This document shows positions 11,693 through 22,500 of a stretch of 64,000 nucleotides of DNA, piece after piece; the first letter of the stretch is position 1; every line of letters begins with the position of its first letter. Origin of the DNA: Massariosphaeria phaeospora (lineage: Eukaryota; Ascomycota; Dothideomycetes; Pleosporales); contig JAADJZ010000001.1 in the NCBI GenBank assembly GCA_011032825.1, positions 2,480,001-2,544,000 on the forward strand. Reading direction: 5' to 3'. The notes under the pieces were generated by a model. The model was given only the letters and a program-made list of their open reading frames with translations. It was not told the origin of the DNA and did no database searches. The position numbers and the translations under genes were made by a program.

Positions 11693-14600
11693 TCTATCAA
11701 AGCTTTACGTTAAAAGCTATTTTAAACTCTTTCTAACTTACTTCTACTTCTTTAACCTCTTTAGACTAAAATCTACTAGACAAGCTTATTTAGCATAGCA
11801 GCAAACTTCACCGCGACACTTTTTAAAAAAGTAAAAAAGCAACTACGTTACTTTTCGCTGCAAAGTTGCACTACTCTCTACTAAGTAGAGCAAAAAGCTA
11901 ATTAGATCTATCGTAACTTCCAATAGAATAGCAAGATCTAAAGAAAAATTAAAAAAAACAAGAAGCAAGCTTCGTCGCTAATAGAACATAGATTAACTTA
12001 TTCAAATGCTAAATAGCATAAAAAGAAACGCAACAGCTGCTTTAAGCCTAAGAGAAGTAATAACAAAAAAAACAAAAGTTTTAACAAGCTAGTTTGCTAC
12101 GCATGTAACAAACTAGGCTATTTCGTTTCTACTTACTCCAAAAAAGCAAAGAAAAACGCCTACTTCGAGAAGAAAAAGAAAAAAAGCAAAGGCTTAAAGA
12201 ATTAGCTTTCTACTTTGTAGCCTATATTAACTTGTTATAGTTAAAGAAAGTAAGCACTTTTTGTAAAATACTAACGAGCAAGAACTTAACGTTTCTTACC
12301 GCGTTAGCAGAGATTAAGAGTTTAAAAAACTTAAAAGCAATTGTAGATAGTAGAGCTTATTTTAATGTTCTTTTGGCTATCGTAGCGAAAGAATAGAATC
12401 TAGTACTTAAACTAATCTCTAATATTCTTTTTATATTGCTAAGTAAATTAGGTTACACTATTTATAGTTGTACTGTAGTAAAAGTTTGCATTACAAACTC
12501 TAAAAGCAAGGTACAAACTTATAGAATTTTCTTTGTAGTAGCTAATTTTAAAAAGCTTTCAATGTATTTCGAACTCTTTTAGATAGATTAGTTTTAGCCG
12601 AAGTTGAACTATTCGCGTTGCTGCATGCTCTTTAGAAGTATAAAGAACCTAAATAAACTAAACTATGCTAAAGTAGCTATAGAAAACGCAGCAAAGTTTG
12701 CTTAAACTTTAAATAGTTTTAATACAAAGCTTTATGTCTGTGCGATTAGTGCACTTTCTAAAGCAAGCAACTAAAAAAAGCAAGACTCTAGTTTGCAACT
12801 TAAATATTAAGAGTACTAAAACGTAGCGAGCTCTAATAGCTCGTTAGTAATAGCGTCTTATAGAGAGTAGAATTTCGCAATTAAACTTTAGCCTAGTACA
12901 ACTCTTTCGCATCAACTTCTGTACAACATGTTAATAGCAAAATTAAAGTACTTTTGCAAATACGTAGACGAGTACTTTAATAGAAAATAGATAAAGCGCT
13001 TAAAGTTTTCAGCTAGTGCGCTAATTCTCTTTGCAAAGAAAAAAAACAGTACTTTAAAACTTTGCGTTAACTATTAAGGCTTTAACAAAATTACAATTAA
13101 AAATCGTTATTTTCTGCTTTTTATTGCAGAGTTTTTGAAAAGATTAGCTAAAGCGAAAGTTTATACTAAGCTTGACATTCGTAAAGCCTATTACAAAATC
13201 TAGATTAAAAAAAGAAACAAATAGAAAACAGCTTTTAGAACTCGATATAGCTATTTTAAGTACTTTGTTATGCTATTTAGTTTTACAAATGCTTCTGCAG
13301 CATTCTAAGCCTACATTAACTAAGCTTTTGCTAAGTTAGTTAACGTAACTTGCATTGTATACTTTAACAACATTCTAGTATTTTCTAATATAAAAAAGGC
13401 CTATGTAAGCTAGGTTAAAAAAGTTCTTTAACGTTTGCGTAAAGCAAAGCTATACTTAAAGCTTAGCAAGTGCGAGTAGCATACATAGTAAACGAAGTAC
13501 CTAGGTTACATTATATGCTTAGAAAAAGTTAAGATTAATCTAGAACGAATTAGAACGATCTAAGAGTAGCTAATGCCGAATATAGTTTGAAATATTCAAG
13601 TATTTATAGGCTTTATAAACTATTATCGGCGCTTTATTACTAAGTTCTTTAAGCTTGCTCTACTATTAACTAAACTAACCTAGAAAAAGCTAGAAGCAGC
13701 TCGAAGCGAGCACGCTCAAAGGAAAAAAAAAAGCTAGCAAATTAACTTTAGAACTAAAGCTAAGAAAGCGTTTAGAAAACTTAAGAGTGCTTTTTTCAAT
13801 ATCTCTATTCTAGCTTATTATAAAGCAAAATAGCTTACAAAGCTCAAAACTAACGCTTCTAAAAGCGCTATTAGTAGAATTCTAAGCTAGAAAGTTCCTA
13901 ACGGTGAAAACAGCAAAAAAAGTGCTTATTAGCGCTTAATTAGTTTTTTCTCGCAGAAAATAGACAAGGCAAAGTATAATTACAATACTTATAATAAAAA
14001 GTTGTTAGCAATTAACAAAAGTCTATTACACTTTTGCTATTTTTTTTTAAGCATTCTGTTTAATCTCTATACAAACTACAATAACCTACAATAGTTTATA
14101 AAAACAAAAACTCTAAATTATTGTTAAGTTTGCGCTTACAAAAAGTTAACAGAGTACAACTTCGTTATAATTTATTAACCTAAAAAGACAAATCTAGCCA
14201 ATAGCTTCTTTTAACAACTAGACTACATAAAGAAAGCCTATGCTTTCGCGCAAAAAGCAATAAAATCTACGTAGATCTATTACGAGCTTTAATAACTCGT
14301 AGTGTCTATAGTAAGCCCGTTTTAGTAGCAGCAATTACAAGATTAGCTAGCTAACCTGCAAAAGAACTAAGCCTGCTAACTTTTTTAAAGAAAATAAAAG
14401 CTTTAGACTTAGAGATGCACATTGAAAAAGAACTAACTTAAGCACTCTAGCTTAAGCTCTTAGAGAATAAAGTTCTTTTAAGTAATTTAGCAAGCAATTC
14501 TGCAAACTTTTTAGACTTAAACTTAGACTTTAACTTAGAAAACAAGTCTAAACTAGTAAAGCCTATAGTAGCTTAAAATAAACTAAAGCTAGCTGTAACA

Positions 14601-15578
14601 AAGTAGTTAGATACAATCTACTTTGTTACAACAAAAGAAAAAGCAAAAGCTTTCTAAGAATGTTATAACAGCTCGTTAGCTAGTTACTTCGGCGTTAGAA
14701 AAACTTTAAAGAAAGTTAAACGCTAATACGAGTAAAAAAGTATAAAAGAAAACGTTAAAAAGTACTACAACAACTGTTTAAAGTATTGCAAATTAGTAGA
14801 AGCTAGACATAGCTTTTACAAACTTTTTATACTTTTGCTAGCGCCTAATAGCCTATAGTGTAATGTTACAATAAACTTTATTACAAAACTTTTACTATTA
14901 AAGTATATAAAGCAAGTATACAATTCTATTTTTATTGTAGTAAACTGCTTAACTAAAATAGCCTATTATATTTTAGCTTGCGCTAACTAGACAGCAAAAA
15001 ACTTTGCAATAGTTTAAATAAAAAAAATCGTTAGACTTTACAGCGTTTCGAAGAATGTTATTTTAAACTAAAGTTTTATTATAAACTCAAAGTTTTAGAA
15101 CAGCTTTTGCTACTATTTTAGCTTAATAAGCGTTTTCTCTTCTACTTATTACTCTCAAATAGATAATTAAATTAAAAAACAGAATTAAACGCTAGAATAG
15201 TACTTTCGATGTTACTGTTGCTTTAAATAGAACAATTAGATTATGTAGTTGCTAGTAGCGAAGTTCGCGTACAACAATAGCTAATACGTAACTACAAAAA
15301 TTACTTTTTTTGTAGCGTACTACAAAGCGTTTTTAAAAGCTTTAAATTAGCTTAAAATGCTTTTTAGTAACAAATAGTTGTTTATAAAAACAAGTATAGC
15401 AGCTTACATAATTGCCTTTTAAGCTAAATGCTAGCGCAAGATTAAAACCGCAAACGCTTATTAGAAGAAGTATTTTAACAAGCGTAAAAAGCAGATCTTG
15501 CTAAAGCAAAGTAACTAGGTGCTAATTTCAAACTGCTACATAAAATCTACTAAGCTAAAGAAAAAGCTTAACTAGAAG

Positions 15579-15971
15579 TAGGCTGGTAAATGGGTAGAGG
15601 TTGAGTTAGGGTTGGGTTAGCTTACGTCAGACCTCAACCCAACCCTAGCCTTAACCCGCGCTAGTTACTAAGCAGCTTGGGTAGAGGTTGGGTTAGAGTG
15701 GTCAAAGCTTAGGGTTGTGGTTGGGTCTTACATAATATTTACAACCTATATTAATATTAAGTTTTCTATGTATATTTATCACATTTACTTATCACAGTTT
15801 CTTAACTATTTAGGTAACCCTAACCTAACCTCCAACCCAGAGCTTTGACCACCCTAACCCAACCCCTACCCACGCTAGGTTAACTCTAACCCAACTTTAA
15901 CCCAAGGTCTGTGCGACCCATAACCCAACCTATACCCATCGATAGGTACCCCCTACTCATTCGCCAGCGTA
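15579..15971. mobile_element. hAT-type MITE copy 2 (393 bp), nearly unmutated
   Basis: The ends are TAGGCTGGTAAATGGGTAG (left) and TACGCTGGCGAATGAGTAG (right, reverse complement). The perfect 8-bp TSD ACTAGAAG lies at 15571-15578 and 15972-15979. Unlike the AT-rich host element around it, this copy keeps GG/CC and CA/TG (GGTTGGGTTAGG-type motifs), so it shows the family's ancestral sequence. No coding capacity. Confidence 0.9.
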
Positions 15972-16320
15972 ACTAGAAGTACGTAGAGCTAGGCACTATT
16001 GTAAACTAAATTAGCACCAACGCGTACTAAGTAAACTTTTTTAAACTAAAAAGTGTTTATCTAGTCTTTTACGTATTCCTGTTGAAATTTTACAACTAGA
16101 AAAAGTTGATACTCTTTTAAAGCAAGCTTTTAGTAGATACTTTGCGCACTTTTAGAAACAACGTGTACTACGTTGAAAAAGTGCTTAATAAAAAAAAATC
16201 TTTAGTTAGCACCTAGAAGTACCTCGTTAAAAAAAAAAATATTTAGACAATAAGAACTTTTAGAAACCTAGGCCGAATATAAGTGCAAATGCACTTAACA
16301 ATTTCTAAAAAAAAAAAAAA

Positions 16321-18302
16321 TTGGTAGCAAAAAAAATAAAAAACGCACTTTAGGCAATGTGCCTTTAAAAAGAAAATAGTTAACACGTTTTACTTTGCTA
16401 CTTAATGCATAGTTAGCATTAAGATTTTTAAAATTTTAAAACTTTCTAAGTTACGAACTTTTTTAAAAGAAATAATATATTATTTCACTATCGCGAAACA
16501 TAGCGTTAAGAAAGCTACTTTGTGCTATTATAAGCTAGTGTAGCACACTTTATAGCAAAGTAAAACAAAGTAGGTTTTAAAAATGTATGCATAACTATGC
16601 TACTTTTAAGCAAACTGCTTTTATACTAACTACTAGGTATTAGCTCTTGTTGCGCTAAAATAAAGTTCTAAAACGCTAACGCCGTGCTCGAAAACTATTT
16701 CAAGCAAAAAAACCGCCTTTGACGCTACAATAGCCTAAAAGGCCGCAATTTAACGCTAAAAACTACTAAGCTATTTACAACTCTTTAGCTAAAGTTTATA
16801 AACTTTGCTGTAAGCAACTTAACTTTCTTTGTAAACACACTTTTTTACACTTTGTTCTTTTCAACTGCACGCTTTGCAGTTGCGTTGGCAAGATTCGCAA
16901 AGAGCTAAGCGCGCTCGCAATTTCTTTTAGCTGCCAAATCAATAACAACGCGAGCTTTTTTGAACTAGAATACGTTAATACGAGTTATAGTAGCTTATAA
17001 TAGGCTAACATACTTTTTTACGCAAAGTATTAGCTTGCTTAACGTTCTCTTAGAGCTTTGCTTTTACTAACTAGTTAAACAACTGCTTAAAGTACTTCTG
17101 CTAGAAAGCAGCAGCTTTAACAGTACAAACGCAACTATTTAGCTTAACTTTAGCATTAAAATCTTTATTAAAGTTAGTAGATTTATTGTGCAAGTAGAGG
17201 TGCGCGCTGTAAAAAGCACATTAGCAACTAAAAACTAAATTAGCGCTTTGCTACACTTTAAGGATTTATAACACATACTTATTAAGCGTTTTAAAAATGT
17301 TTTTGCAAGTTCTGCTTATTTTTATTATAGCAAGCTTTACTTTATTGTTAGTGTACTTTTTAAACTAGCGAATAGTTTTAAAAACTTTTTTTTTTGCTTT
17401 AGGCGCGCTAGGGGACAGAAGCTTGTAAGCGAAGTTAGAAACAACTACTAAATAACTCTTATTGCAAACTTTCTTTAGAGCGAGCACGACTTTTTCTTAA
17501 TTATTCTAAAGCTCTTTTAGTACTTTATATAGAATTAGAATAGCTTATAACGCTTTAAACTAGTTTAGATACGCACTAAACAGCAATTTTAGTTTGTATT
17601 AAAACACTAAAAGCATTTTAGATACCTATGCTTTTTGCTTTTGTTGTTTTTAACAATCTACTTTTAGTATAGACGCTTGTTAAAGTTGTTAACAATAAGC
17701 ATGCAATATTCTATTTAGCTTAGGTAATAGTACTTTCTATTGCTTTAGAACGCAACGCAGCGCGCGCAAAAGTGCACTATAAAGTTGCTATTGTCTAGAA
17801 TGTCATTGCTAACTCTAGTAATATTTATGTTAGCTAGTAAAGAATCAAAGCAGCTAAAGAAAAGCTAACGCGAGCTAATATGCAAAAGAAAAACTGCTAG
17901 TTATACTATTAGCTACTAAACACTCTATAATAGCCTATTATAACCTAGATCAACTTACTTATTCTAACGTTAACTTATTTTTAAATCTAAGAATTTAGCG
18001 AGGTTAATATAAGAATAAAAGTTAAAAAGAGCTAGTACGAGCTATAAAAGAACTATAGGCAGCACTCGCTGCTAAGTTAAAAATCCGCTAGATTCTACTA
18101 GCAGTATACTTTACCGCTAGCTTTACTAAGAAAAAACTTTACTACTTTTTTACTTTAACTTTACTTAAGTTTGTACTAGTTCGAAGCATTAGTATAGAGC
18201 TTTAGAGCTATTCTGCTTTACAATAGCCTATATAAGCTTTTATTAGAAAATTTCAAACGAAGTTACTTTACAAAACGTTTGAGTCTTTAGAAAAAAAAAT
18301 AA
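16321..18302 (+). other. Unidentified 2-kb segment between chromodomain and 3' LTR of F
   Basis: AT-rich sequence inside element F, after the chromodomain. If Gln and Trp are assumed at stops, long plus-strand stretches stay protein-like (for example QLPNQ near 16940 and a Cys-rich piece near 16820-16890). I recognise no family. It could be an extra ORF of this chromovirus, a further nested element whose ends I could not find, or decayed 3' untranslated sequence. Confidence 0.35.
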
Positions 18303-18523
18303 TGTAAAGCTAAGTAGCTTTACGTGTTTTTTTTTTTTCAATTAATAGCTACTATAGGCTATAACGAGCTAGACTAGTTCTTTGCAAAGCTTTTAAAAGT
18401 ACCTCGCACCGAATCGCTGCTAAAACAGCAATTCGTTTCTTTTACACGAATATACTATTTTTATTACTATACTATTAATCTATCTCAAGTGTTATCAAAC
18501 CTACGATCGAACGTAGTTTTACA
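18303..18523 (+). repeat. 3' LTR of element F (221 bp)
   Basis: Same length and ends as 10162-10382, with scattered transitions between the two. It is followed by TSD ATATA. Confidence 0.92.
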
Positions 18524-18745
18524 ATATATCAAACGATTGTTTGCTTTTTAATTGCTGTAAGCTTATAGCCGTTAGCAGGTAATTCAAAGCAAAATAGAGT
18601 TTCTTTAGCGCGTTTAGAAAGAGTATAGTAATTAACGTTAAAAGCAGTAGTAGTAGCTTAATAGCTTTAGAATTAGCTAGCTTAAAAAGCTGCAAAGGCA
18701 ATTTGAAGCTTTTTTTCGTTTTGCTGTAATAACGCGTTGTTTAGT
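18524..18745 (-). pseudogene. pogo/Fot1 transposase, N-terminal fragment
   Basis: The minus strand reads NEKKLQIAFAAF, then a segment ending in ANGYKLTAIKKQTIV. The family pattern here is an N-terminal helix-turn-helix DNA-binding region followed by ANGRKLT..EEQTIV, with stops in place of Gln. The frame stops at the LTR of element F and continues at 10161 and below. The role in the family is binding of the terminal repeats. Inactivated by both RIP and insertion. Confidence 0.8.
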
Positions 18746-18835
18746 TAAAGCATAACAAGATAATAAGAAAAGTAGCAGCCTTGGCAGATTTTGTTGCTTT
18801 CGATAGTTTGTTGCTTTTGGTAGTGGATTACGTTA

Positions 18836-19425
18836 ATAGTTAAGCTTAATATACAAGAAAAGAACTTAACTAAAGCAGTATACTAAAGCATAGCGTTAAC
18901 GAATTCTTCGCAGATTTTAGCAACTTTAGCGATATAGAATTATATACTTAAACGCGATAAAACTACTTCTAGAATAGCTAGCTAATTAACATAAGCTAGA
19001 AAGTGTTAGGCAACTTATAGCTACGAAAACGCTTAAGTGTTTTTTTTAACTTAAGCTACACTTTTCTTGCGAGTAAGTACTTTCGATTTCAAAAGCATGT
19101 ATTTAGAGTTATTAGCTATACTAACTCTATAGAGTAACGTACTTTACGGCTTCGCTACTTACACAAGTTAGCTACTTACTTTTGCTAAGCTTCTACCAAA
19201 ACTCTTACTTTTTCTAATGTCTTAATAACAATAGTACTTAGAAGCTTTTTACGAACGTTAGATACAGCTTGCTCTTAAAGCTATTAATTAAATAGCAACG
19301 CTTTCTCAACAACGCGCTGCAGCTATATATAATGTTTTTTAAAAAATACTAAGCAATCAACGCGTCGAACAACTCTTACAAGCAAGTTGCTAGCCTAAAT
19401 TAAAGAACTTAGAAAAGCTTGAAAA
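18836..19425. other. AT-rich sequence between pogo element and Copia C1
   Basis: This 590-bp stretch was contiguous with 7561-8617 before pogo inserted. RIP-like composition. No terminal repeats or recognisable coding motif. Confidence 0.4.
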
Positions 19426-19570
19426 TGTAACGGTTTAAGCTTGCTTAGACCTACTTTAGTACGAGTTGAAATAGCTTATGTACAACTATTTATATATGTA
19501 GCTTACTCTACTTTAAGTAGTTAATTAAGCGTAGTTTTTTTTTTTTTTTTTTTTTTGTTGCACTGTTACA
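19426..19570 (+). repeat. 5' LTR of Copia C1 (145 bp)
   Basis: It begins TGTAACGGTTTAAGC and ends CACTGTTACA. It contains an uninterrupted run of 22 T at 19535-19556, which the 3' LTR lacks but the 5' LTR of C2 shares. Confidence 0.92.
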
Positions 19571-19582
19571 GTTATAAGCCTA
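19571..19582 (+). promoter_or_regulatory. Primer-binding site of Copia C1
   Basis: GTTATAAGCCT directly follows the LTR. It is a RIP-altered form of GTTATGAGCCC (intact at 59446), which is complementary to the anticodon arm of initiator tRNA-Met (GGGCUCAUAAC). This fits priming from an internal tRNA site, as known for Drosophila copia. Confidence 0.7.
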
Positions 19583-22500
19583 AAAGCTTTTATTTAATCG
19601 CTACGTTTACTTGTTCAACGATACTCAACACTAAAAGTAGATTTAGCAAAGTAATAACTACTTAAAAGCAGAAAATGCAAGTAGCGAAAGCGTTAGTTAC
19701 TCTTAAAAAGCTAGACAACTAGTTGAAATAGCTTTTTACAAAAAAAATCTCTGTAGACTAAAATAGTCTATAAGAATATGTTAATCTAGATCTAACGCTA
19801 AAAAAGCTAAAAAAGCTAAAGAATAAAAAACTAGTTAAGCTCGAAGTAAAGAGATTTAGAAATTCTTAGCTAGACGAGTAGATTAATATTTTAAACTTAA
19901 AAGTAGCAAAGCTCGCTACGTACAACTCTTAGAATAGACAATTTAATTAAAATAAAGCTAAGTAGCTTACAAAAAAGTAAACTTTTTAAAACCTAAGCTT
20001 AAAAATTGTGCAAACGATTGATATTAAGTACTTGAATTTTATACTCGACTGTGCAAACGCATATAGCTAGCTACAAACGCTAAAAAAGCACTTTTGCCTA
20101 TTAACTAAAAAAAAAAATTATTAGCTAAAAGCTTAGTACAAAGCGGTTTGTATAGAGCTAAAAAAAGCTAATTTAAACGCCTAGTTTAACGAGTAAGTAG
20201 TAATTACTCAACTCTTTACAAAAGCTAGCATGCTGAAAATAGCTAGCAACAAAGCGCAGAAAAAGTTTATCCTGTTAATTAGAAGTTTTGATAATAGCTA
20301 GTTAGCTACCTAGCTGCAGAACCTTATTAAGAAAAAGTAAAAAAATAAGAATTTTCTACTAATTACAGATTTAATTGTAGAATTTAGATTGTACTATTGC
20401 TGTACACGGCTAATAGCGTTAGAGCTAGAAACATTTGCTACGCTCGAAGTAGCAAGTAGTAGCAGCAATTAAAAAACGCTAGCTGCAGCTTAGGTAAGAA
20501 ATCTAGAGTAGTAAATAGATATAAGTTAAGTTAAAGTTGAGTTAGCTTACGTAAAACTTTAGTGCTAACTTAACTTATATCTACGCTAAAACGTTTTAGC
20601 GTAGATATAAGTTAAGTTAGCATAGACCTCTACAATTCTATATTTTAATATATTTTCTTTTTATAATTATAACAGCTAGTTATAACAAGTTTATTAACCT
20701 AAAGGTAGTACCTATAACCTAACTTTAACCTACGCTTTGATTACTCTAATCTAACTTTAACTTTAGGTCTATGCAACTCTAACCTAACCTATACTTAATA
20801 ATAAGTACTTTTTACTTATTCGCTAGCGTAAAGAAATCTATAGCTAGCTTAAGCTCGTGCAAAACTGTACATACTAAAGTGCTTTAATAAGTAGTACTAC
20901 AAGTTTAAAAGCTGCTTATACGTTAATCTAGTAGTACGTGCAAAAAGCTAAAAGCTAATACAAGTAATCTAAAAAAAGTTTACAAAGCTTTAAAATAGCT
21001 TTACTTTAAACTTAACAGCCAACGCTTTAAGAGTAGTAAAAAAGAACTTTAAAAAAAAAAAGCGCAGGCTAAAATCTAGAGTACGTTTGTAATTAGTATA
21101 GATAATAAACAGCTAGCGCGCAATAAGCTACATGTTAATGTAATACTATAAACAGCTACAGCTACAAAGCTATTAGCTCTACTACTACTTACAAAGTAGA
21201 TTTTTAACTTTAACTTAAACTACTACGTTACAAATACAAAAGCAGCAAATTAGATTACAATATAAAAAAGTAAAACTTTAAACGTTGTATATGCGAGCAA
21301 AGTCTTTGCTTAAGTAAAAAAGTAAAGTAAAATAGTAATTAAAGTTAAGACTTTAACAAAAGAAAAAATAATAAAGCTTACGTAGGTAGCTTATATTTTT
21401 AGCTTTTTTACAAACGTCGTTAGTCTATTGCAAAGCTAATTTCTTAGTATCTATTTTAACTTAGGCAAGAACTATTTGTATTAGAAAAAAGCTTTAAACG
21501 TAATATATTTACTTTAGTATAAAAATAGGCACTAGCTTGTTAATATAAAAAAGCTTAGCGAGCTAAGCTAGCGTTAATATTAGTGTACGCTGCTTAGTAC
21601 ACTAAACCTTTAAAAAAACTAAAAAAAAAACTTAGCGTTAGTTAAAAAACAGCGCATTAAATGTTTAGCTACGTTAGCTAAAAAGCAGTTAGGCACATAA
21701 ACGATTATGTACTTAAAATTAATATTAAAAAGTAGTTAATTGCTTTAGCATAAACAAACTGTTAAGTTTGTATTAAAGCAAAGCTTTACAAATTTGTAAG
21801 TAAAAGAGCTTAAAGCAAGCTAGCTAATCGTTTATTCTACTAACTAGGCATGAACCTAGTTTAGCTAAAAGAAAAAAATAAGCGCTGCTATAATAGAGAT
21901 CTATAGATGCTTTATGTAGTATGCTCGTATAGCAAGTAGCATAAAGCTACTTGCTTACTTAATAAAAACTTAAAAACTTTTAAGCGTATAGTTATGCGCT
22001 TGCTAGCTAAAATTAAACATTAGTTTAGCGCAATTGTAATAATTGTAAAGCTTAATAGCGAGCGTAGATATAGTAAGCTTTTATATAATTTTAGAAATCT
22101 TAGCATCGTTGTAAAGCTTCAAGCGAAGTATACTAAAAAGCAGAACAGCCTATTAAAATAGGCTACAAAGATAATTGTAATTTAAGAAAAAGCAATTAAA
22201 ATTGATAAGCAGCTGCTAATAGAGCTTTTAAATAAGTGCTGCTTAGTAGTAGTTTACTTGCTTAATAGAACGCTTGTAAAAGTACTAGAATAGAAAACTC
22301 TATACGAGATAGTACGTAGAGTAAAACTATTAGCAGCTTACTTTAACGTTGTAGAAGCCTAAGCCTACGTGCTAAACAACAAGCTAAAACGCAGTAAAAA
22401 GCTAAAATCTTGCGCGCTAATTAGATAGTTAGCTAGATACAACTCTACCAACATATATCGAGTATAAATGCTATTATTAAAACGAGTACTAAAGACAAAA

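Larger units (their letters stand above)
10383..16320 (+). pseudogene. gag-pol pseudogene of chromovirus F
   Basis: Recognisable domains on the plus strand: a gag knuckle near 12098-12142 (C-Y-A-C..., with the His and last Cys both changed to Tyr), protease near 12345 (VDSRA for VDSGA), RT around 13080-13420 with YFNNILVFSN at 13351-13380 (family norm YxDD), RNase H around 13800-14100, integrase around 14700-15500, and a chromodomain start YVEKVLN near 16160 with TWEP-like decay to about 16290. The solo LTR interrupts the gag region and MITE2 interrupts the region between integrase and chromodomain. Stops are dense throughout. The 10383-11190 part has no recognised motif and is assigned to gag by position only. 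Confidence 0.8.
10162..18523 (+). mobile_element. Ty3/gypsy chromovirus F (8.4 kb, with nested insertions)
   Basis: Two 221-bp LTRs (10162-10382 and 18303-18523) with TGTAAA..TTTACA ends are flanked by the perfect 5-bp TSD ATATA (10157-10161 and 18524-18528). The interior encodes gag, protease, RT, integrase and a chromodomain on the plus strand. Nested inside are a solo LTR of family A and hAT-type MITE2. It is inserted in the pogo transposase. After the insertions are subtracted the element is about 7.4 kb, long for the family because of a 2-kb region after the chromodomain. Confidence 0.92.
8618..18833 (-). mobile_element. Fot1/pogo-type DNA transposon, split by gypsy element F
   Basis: Terminal inverted repeats begin ACGTAATCYACTACC and carry two subterminal AGCAACAAA motifs at each end (8618-8663 and about 18787-18833). 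Each end is flanked by TA, the target duplication of Tc1/mariner-pogo elements. Removing F (10162-18523 plus one TSD) leaves about 1.85 kb, the usual size of Fot1-like elements. The minus strand encodes a DDE transposase (see the two fragments). It is older than F, which sits inside it. Confidence 0.88.

Noticed and set aside
15590..15880. Telomere-like TTAGGG/GGTTAG motifs in MITE2
   Set aside because: They are irregular, occur on both strands and lie within a terminal-repeat-bounded element with an 8-bp TSD. They are part of the MITE, not an interstitial telomere.
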